Of a DNA stretch of 10,833 nt, positions 6,728-10,833 are shown in pieces. Source of the stretch: Treponema sp. (lineage in GTDB: Bacteria > Spirochaetota > Spirochaetia > Treponematales > Breznakiellaceae); the NCBI GenBank assembly GCA_031257695.1, contig JAIROB010000124.1:1-10833 (forward strand), in the 5' to 3' direction. The stretch's first letter is position 1; each line of letters starts with the position of its first letter. The position numbers and the translations under genes are program-made. The notes under the pieces were generated by a model. The model was not told where the DNA came from. It made no database searches and worked only from the letters and a program-made list of their open reading frames with translations.

Positions 6728-7725
6728 GATTCGCCCTCTTCCCCATCCTGCTCCCTCCGCAGTATATGTATTTTCACCTGCTGCGGGTCCTGCCGGATGA
6801 TGGTAAATAAATGGGGGAAAAACACCAGCACGGGCAGCAAAAAGTCCCCCGGAGCATTGATGGAAGCACAGTCCACGTAGAGCCTGATATCCTGGCTCTT
6901 TGTTCTGTCAAATATGGTCTGCCCCCCTTCAATGCGGACAGAACCGCTGTTGATCTCCAGCTCGCCGGCAAAGCTGCGGTCCAATCCCTCCACCCGGATG
7001 GGCAGATTTTCAAAACTCTCCGCCCGCTGTTTTTCCCGCACCGTGCCGCGGAATTCAGTAAAGCTGTTCCCCCGGAGGATAAACAGGGGCTCGTCATTCA
7101 GAATTCGCAGAGCCGCGGAAAAATCCTCGGACCTGCCGCTCAGCTCAATAGCTTCGGTGGACAGTTGTTCAACATCGGCCAGCATACTCTTCGGCCCCTC
7201 AAGAACCACATGGGAGGGCTCCAGGGTATAACTGCTCAGTTCATAGCCGCTCTCCACCACGCCCCTGAAATTCGCCTGCAGGGAAACGGTTTTGCTCAGC
7301 CGTTCATCCAGGGTCAGAACCAGTTCCAGGGGATCGACGGAAATTTCCAGGGCCTCCGCCCGAATTGCGGTGCCGTACTTGCGAATCTGCACCGGCGCCC
7401 GGTAGGTTCCCGGCTCGGTGTATTTGTCCAGATCGACATACGCCCGTATGTCATCCTCCATGATGGGGTATATGGTATTAGCGTCCCCCCGGAGGGCGAT
7501 CCGGACCATCCCCGGATAGGGGCTGGAGGGAATCAGGGCGCTATCGGTTTCCACGATCAGGGGCGCCGAAAAAAAACGCTCCTCCAAAAGGCTCATGCGG
7601 TGGAACACCAAGAGCACAATGGCCATGGCAACGGAAATGACCTTGGGCGGCCAGTTTTCCGCGAGCCGGGCGAGCAGCGGGCCTATGCTCCGCCGGCCTA
7701 TGCCCCACTTCCTACCGTTCGACAA
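6724..7725 (-). CDS. cdaR: CdaR (YbbR-domain) regulator of the diadenylate cyclase
   Basis: Membrane-anchored partner of CdaA; in Firmicutes it modulates c-di-AMP synthesis from outside the membrane. I chose a TTG at 7725 (333 residues) because GGGGGAGG lies 6 nt before it; an ATG two codons earlier directly touches that site, and a TTG at 7746 lacks one. Residues about 24-45 (NWPPKVISVAMAIVLLVF) are the single membrane anchor typical of YbbR proteins. After it come extracytoplasmic beta-rich YbbR repeats of about 80 residues, seen in the recurring pattern of a Val/Leu strand, PxxVxLxGP-like turn (SHVVLEGPKSML) and a closing D/E-rich strand; about three fit. It is shorter than the Bacillus protein (about 480 residues). 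The gene starts inside the end of cdaA (14-base overlap), which supports the partnership. Sequence identity is low throughout the family, so the symbol rests partly on position. Confidence 0.88.
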   Translation of the reverse strand: MSNGRKWGIGRRSIGPLLARLAENWPPKVISVAMAIVLLVFHRMSLLEERFFSAPLIVETDSALIPSSPYPGMVRIALRGDANTIYPIMEDDIRAYVDLDKYTEPGTYRAPVQIRKYGTAIRAEALEISVDPLELVLTLDERLSKTVSLQANFRGVVESGYELSSYTLEPSHVVLEGPKSMLADVEQLSTEAIELSGRSEDFSAALRILNDEPLFILRGNSFTEFRGTVREKQRAESFENLPIRVEGLDRSFAGELEINSGSVRIEGGQTIFDRTKSQDIRLYVDCASINAPGDFLLPVLVFFPHLFTIIRQDPQQVKIHILRREQDGEEGES

Positions 7726-8569
7726 AAACATCCTCCCCCGGGTCAAGGGTCGATCCTATAACCGCTTCCCCGGCCGCGGCCTTTAGCTCCGGCTCCCCGC
7801 TCCTTACCACGCGATCAAGGAGCTCCTTGAGTTTGCGCTGCACCTCTATGGGAGACAAATCGTAGTACAGATTGCCGTCCACCGCCAGGGATATGGCCCC
7901 GGTTTCCTCGGATACCACCAGTATCACCGCGTCGGACTGCTCCGACATTCCCAGGGCCGCCCGGTGGCGGGTGCCGAAACTCTTCCGTATATCCTGCTGC
8001 TCCGAAAGGGGCAGAAAACACCCCGCCGCGGTGATACGCCCGTTCTGAATGATCATGGCCCCGTCGTGCAGGGGGCCGTCAAATTCAAAGATCGCCACAA
8101 TAAGGCTGGAGCTAATCTCGCCGTTTATCCGGGTGCCGGTTTCCACAATGCTTCTGAGGTTGATCCGCCGGGGAAAAACCACCAGGGCTCCCCGCCTTTC
8201 CTGCGACAGTATCTCTGCGGCGGTAATAACCGATTCAAGCTGGCCGATCCGGGGTTTGCTGTCCGGCCTGAAGAGTTCCCCCTGTCCCAGGCGGATAAAT
8301 ATTTTTCGCAGCTCCGGCTGAAACACGATGGCTATGGCGATAAAAAGCCCGGGAGCCAGCGCCGTAAGCAGCCACAGGAGGGTGGTTAATTTCAAAAGGT
8401 AGGCGATGCCGTAGAACAGCGCCAGAAAACCCGCTCCCTTTGCCAGTTGGGCCGCCTGGGTTTTTACCAGAAGATCATAGGCTTTGTACAGGAGGAAAGC
8501 CAGGATTGCCACATCCAGCGCTGGCCGGATTATGTCAAAAAGCGCCGTTAATCGTTGAAACCATTCCAT
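7712..8569 (-). CDS. cdaA: Diadenylate cyclase CdaA (membrane-bound, DAC domain)
   Basis: 285 residues. Makes the second messenger c-di-AMP from two ATP. Three membrane helices lie at about 15-33, 44-62 and 66-84, followed by VFQPELRKIF, the usual join to the cytoplasmic catalytic domain. The DAC motifs are intact: PLHDGAMII (Asp169-Gly-Ala171) and GTRHRAALG (Arg201-His-Arg203). Length and layout match the CdaA class, as opposed to DisA or CdaS. The ATG at 8569 shares one base with the dxs stop (TAATG), and no strong Shine-Dalgarno is seen, so translation probably relies on termination-reinitiation. It is followed by cdaR as in many bacteria, but glmM, the frequent third gene, is replaced by acpS. 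Confidence 0.97.
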   Translation of the reverse strand: MEWFQRLTALFDIIRPALDVAILAFLLYKAYDLLVKTQAAQLAKGAGFLALFYGIAYLLKLTTLLWLLTALAPGLFIAIAIVFQPELRKIFIRLGQGELFRPDSKPRIGQLESVITAAEILSQERRGALVVFPRRINLRSIVETGTRINGEISSSLIVAIFEFDGPLHDGAMIIQNGRITAAGCFLPLSEQQDIRKSFGTRHRAALGMSEQSDAVILVVSEETGAISLAVDGNLYYDLSPIEVQRKLKELLDRVVRSGEPELKAAAGEAVIGSTLDPGEDVFVER

Positions 8570-10467
8570 TATCTACTATGATACATCCCGGCCGCCCGGT
8601 CCGCAATCCCCCGGCCGTCCAATCCCGCTTTTTGGAGCAGCTCCTCCCGTTTTCCCTGGGGATAGAAGCGATCCTCCGCGGCCAAACACAGCGTCCTGGC
8701 GGTCCAGTTCCGCCGGAGCGCCAGGGCGGAAACGTATTCCCCGAAACCGCCGCTGCATACCCCCTCCTCTATAAAAACCGCCAGTTCGTAGCGGTTCATA
8801 ATCTCCGTCAAATGATCTTCGTCCACGGGCTTGAGGAAGCGCAGGTTGTAGCAGTCCGAGGGAACCTTCAGGCCCTCCAGGATCTCCGCGGCCTCCATGA
8901 CCTGGGGGTAGAGGCTGCCCGTAAAGGCCAGGCAGCAGGCCACGGGGGCGGGGGAAACGCTCCGGCGCGCCCATACGCCCCGGCCCGCCTCCAGGGGCTG
9001 ATGGAAAGCCGCCTGATCCGGGGGGCAGGGGCTTTTGGGATAGCGGATCAGACAGGGCCCGTCCGCGGCCAGGGACCAGTCCAGCATACCGGCCAACTCC
9101 GCTTCCCCCGCGGGCGCCAGGATGGTCAGGTTCGGCGCGGAGCGGAACAGGGCGATGTCAAAGAGCCCCTGGTGGGTTTCTCCGTCGTCGCTCACAAAGC
9201 CCGACCGATCCAGCGCGAAGGTCACCGGGAGCTTCTGTATGCACACATCGTGGAGCACCTGATCCACGGCGCGCTGCATAAAGGTGGAGTAGATAGCCGC
9301 CACCGGCCGCCTTCCCCGGGCGGCAAGGCCCGCGGCAAAGGTCGCCGCGTGTTCCTCCGCAATGCCCGCGTCAAAAAAGCGGTCCGGAAATTCCTTTTTG
9401 AAGGGCCTGAGCCCCACGCCGCTTTCCATGGCCGCGCACACCGCGGTTACGGCGCTGTTTTTCCGGGCGGCGTTTACCATGGCGCTGCCGAAGGCCTGGG
9501 TAAAGCTCGGTTCAGCGGGCTCCTCCCCGGGGCCGTTCGCCACGCCGTCGCTCACCGAAAAAGCCCCGACCCCGTGGTAATTTCCCGGATCATGCTCGGC
9601 AAACTGGTAGCCCTTGCCCTTTTGGGTGATCACGTGGACCACCACCGGACGGTTAAGCGAGCGCACATCCCGAAACACCTCCGCCAGGCGCTGTATGTTG
9701 TGCCCCTCAATGGGCCCCACATATTCAAAGCCCAGATCGACAAAGAAGTTATCGGTATAAAAAACCGCCTTGACCGCCCGTTTCAGGCGGTTTACCGCGG
9801 CAAAAAAAACGTCCCCCACCAGGGGGAGCCGTTTCGCCATGGCGTCGAACCGGCGGCGGAAACTCTGGTAATAGCCCTTCATGCTGAGGCGGCTCAGATA
9901 CTTGGACAGCGCCCCCACATTGTAGCTGATGGACATCTTATTGTCGTTGAGGATCACCACCAGGGGCAGGGCCAACTGGCCGGCGTGGGAAAGCGCCTCG
10001 TAGGCAAGCCCCCCGGTCAGGGCGCCGTCCCCAATCACCGCCACCGACAGGGCGCTGCCCCCGGCCAAACGGTCCCCAGCCAGAATCCCCAGGGCGGCGC
10101 TGATGGAGGTGGACGCGTGGCCGGTGTTAAAGGCGTCGTGGGGGCTCTCGGAAGTCTTGGGGAACCCCGCAAGCCCGCCGAGTTTCCGCAGGGCCCCGAA
10201 TTCCGCGGCCCTTCCGGTTATGAGTTTATGGGCATAGCACTGATGCCCCACATCCCAGACGATGCGGTCCTCCGGGGAGTTAAAGACCAGGTGCAGGGCA
10301 ATGGTGAGCTCCACCACCCCCAGGTTGGAGGCCAAATGCCCCCCGTTCCGGCTGACGGTGGAAATGACGAGCAGGCGTATGTCCCGGGCAAGCTGATTCA
10401 ACTCCGCAAAGGACAGACCCCTCAGATCCTCCGGCCCGTGAATCCGCTCCAATAAATTCTCTTGCAT
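8569..10467 (-). CDS. dxs: 1-deoxy-D-xylulose-5-phosphate synthase
   Basis: 632 residues, the usual length. First enzyme of the MEP pathway: condenses pyruvate with glyceraldehyde 3-phosphate, using thiamine diphosphate. The family motifs are present: GGHLASNLG (42-50), WDVGHQCYAHKLITGR (71-86), the thiamine site GDGALTGG (146-153) with NDNKMSIS (174-181), GFEYVGPIEGHN (246-257), the catalytic Glu371 in IAEEHAATFAAG (IAEQHA in many relatives), YSTFMQRAVDQVLHDV (393-408) and DRSGFVSDDGETHQG (420-434). The ATG at 10467 is chosen since the conserved ERIHGPEDLRGLS starts at residue 7; no good Shine-Dalgarno precedes it. It lies 80 nt after the small basic gene, a spacer with no clear promoter or terminator, so both are probably cotranscribed. 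Its substrate pyruvate is the product of the convergent pyk. Confidence 0.97.
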   Translation of the reverse strand: MQENLLERIHGPEDLRGLSFAELNQLARDIRLLVISTVSRNGGHLASNLGVVELTIALHLVFNSPEDRIVWDVGHQCYAHKLITGRAAEFGALRKLGGLAGFPKTSESPHDAFNTGHASTSISAALGILAGDRLAGGSALSVAVIGDGALTGGLAYEALSHAGQLALPLVVILNDNKMSISYNVGALSKYLSRLSMKGYYQSFRRRFDAMAKRLPLVGDVFFAAVNRLKRAVKAVFYTDNFFVDLGFEYVGPIEGHNIQRLAEVFRDVRSLNRPVVVHVITQKGKGYQFAEHDPGNYHGVGAFSVSDGVANGPGEEPAEPSFTQAFGSAMVNAARKNSAVTAVCAAMESGVGLRPFKKEFPDRFFDAGIAEEHAATFAAGLAARGRRPVAAIYSTFMQRAVDQVLHDVCIQKLPVTFALDRSGFVSDDGETHQGLFDIALFRSAPNLTILAPAGEAELAGMLDWSLAADGPCLIRYPKSPCPPDQAAFHQPLEAGRGVWARRSVSPAPVACCLAFTGSLYPQVMEAAEILEGLKVPSDCYNLRFLKPVDEDHLTEIMNRYELAVFIEEGVCSGGFGEYVSALALRRNWTARTLCLAAEDRFYPQGKREELLQKAGLDGRGIADRAAGMYHSR

Positions 10468-10547
10468 AGGTAATGCTTAAAACGAACAAGGCCGCCGCCT
10501 GCAACACAAACTTCCTCGCGGCAAAACCACTGCGGCCCCAGAAAGAC

Positions 10548-10637
10548 TCACTTGTTCTTGTGTCTGTTCTTTCTGAGTTTCTTCTTACGCTTATGGGTTG
10601 CAATTTTCCGTAGTTTCCGCTTTCTTCCGCAAGGCAC
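10548..10637 (-). CDS. AURKAIP1/COX24-domain small basic protein (probable bS22/mS38-like ribosomal protein)
   Basis: A 29-residue protein, about half Lys/Arg, with the core KIATHKRKKKLRKNRHK. This is the pattern of the COX24 C-terminal / AURKAIP1 family, whose mitochondrial members are small-subunit ribosomal protein mS38 and whose short bacterial relatives include mycobacterial bS22; a role at the 30S decoding region is inferred from the family. The GTG at 10637 is chosen because AAAGGAG lies 8 nt upstream, and because an ATG at 10685 (45 residues) falls inside the predicted promoter and has no ribosome binding site. It precedes dxs by 80 nt and appears to lead the operon. So small a gene is easily missed. 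Confidence 0.8.
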   Translation of the reverse strand: MPCGRKRKLRKIATHKRKKKLRKNRHKNK

Positions 10638-10673
10638 TTCGGCGACTCCTTTCCTTGAAACTGATTGAGCCTT

Positions 10674-10702
10674 AGTATGGGGCATGGCGGGGAAAAGGTC
10701 AA
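10674..10702 (-). promoter_or_regulatory. Predicted promoter of the small basic gene and dxs operon
   Basis: TTGACC (10702-10697) matches the -35 consensus at five of six positions and is followed after 17 bases by CATACT (10679-10674), four of six. Transcription would start near 10667, leaving a 30-nt leader with AAAGGAG before the GTG at 10637. It lies between the end of the upstream gene (10729) and the small gene, so the operon may start here even if some transcription enters from upstream. Confidence 0.5.
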
Positions 10703-10728
10703 GGGCCCCCTATGCAGGGCAACAGCAC

Positions 10729-10833
10729 TTACTCGCCGAACAACACCTTGCGAAGAAAATCCGGGACAAGGCTGGCTCTAAGCATTTTCCGTTTGACACT
10801 TACCCGTTTTCCCCCGTCAACAGCCCGAAGCAG
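10729..10833 (-). CDS. C-terminal fragment of an unidentified protein (5' end outside window)
   Basis: The minus strand is open from the right edge to a TAA at 10731-10729, giving 34 residues rich in Lys/Arg and hydrophobic residues, ending LVPDFLRKVLFGE. The composition looks like a helical protein tail. It runs in the same direction as the operon and ends 91 nt before the GTG of the small basic gene. Too little is present to name it. The opposite strand is also open over this stretch (ATG at 10712), so the call rests on direction, spacing and residue make-up. Confidence 0.45.
   Translation of the reverse strand: MLRAVDGGKRVSVKRKMLRASLVPDFLRKVLFGE

Noticed and set aside
9773..9791. ACCGCC/GGCGGT hairpin inside dxs
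   Set aside because: It encodes a normal conserved stretch of the enzyme. GC-rich codons for Arg and Ala produce such pairs by chance.
8440..10455. Very long plus-strand open frame opposite dxs (671 codons)
   Set aside because: This is a GC-rich codon-bias shadow of dxs and cdaA. The product is His/Gly/Pro/Arg-rich with no family resemblance.
10548..10685. 45-codon version of the small basic gene from the ATG at 10685
   Set aside because: No Shine-Dalgarno precedes it and the ATG lies within the predicted promoter spacer. The GTG at 10637 has a strong site.
10712..10833. Plus-strand open frame starting at 10712
   Set aside because: It lacks a ribosome binding site. The opposite strand gives a better residue composition and is codirectional with the operon, though the evidence is limited.

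Overview
The window looks like chromosomal DNA of a GC-rich spirochaete, most likely a treponeme of the termite-gut type. This is inferred from gene content: two lipoproteins with loose spirochaetal lipoboxes (MAGC, LLAC), a tiny AURKAIP1/COX24-type basic protein, a DUF2225 zinc protein, and the order dxs-cdaA-cdaR-acpS. No database search was possible, so the genus is not proven.

Left part (1-2900) is accessory in character. From the left edge there is a lipoprotein alpha/beta hydrolase on the minus strand (cut by the window edge). Next comes an ~814-bp unit (967-1780) bounded by a 19-bp inverted repeat that matches at 18 of 19 positions. It encloses a RAYT/IS200-like protein whose catalytic His and Tyr positions appear to be replaced. 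It is followed by a dense nest of palindromes (1779-1963), a small, less GC-rich lipoprotein with its own promoter, and a ~150-bp stretch of GC-rich hairpins that ends on the minus strand in a terminator-like hairpin plus T run.

Middle (2847-4721): pyruvate kinase on the plus strand, with a good sigma70-like promoter and an extra C-terminal PEP-utiliser-like domain. It meets the minus-strand operon tail to tail, and the two stop codons share the four bases CTAG.

Right part (4718-10833) is a compact housekeeping operon on the minus strand. In transcription order it reads: AURKAIP1/COX24-like small protein (a probable small-subunit ribosomal protein), dxs, cdaA, cdaR, acpS, DUF2225, truA. From dxs to truA every junction overlaps (by 1, 14, 4, 4 and 11 bases with the starts chosen here), so translational coupling is likely. 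The operon joins isoprenoid precursor synthesis, c-di-AMP synthesis and its regulator, acyl-carrier-protein activation and tRNA pseudouridylation. A promoter can be read just before the small basic gene. A further minus-strand gene enters from the right edge and leaves only its last 34 codons.

The strongest candidates for something undescribed are the inverted-repeat-bounded unit with its catalytically altered transposase-like protein, the palindrome nest beside it, the possible hairpin RNA upstream of pyk, and the very small ribosomal-type gene that leads the operon.
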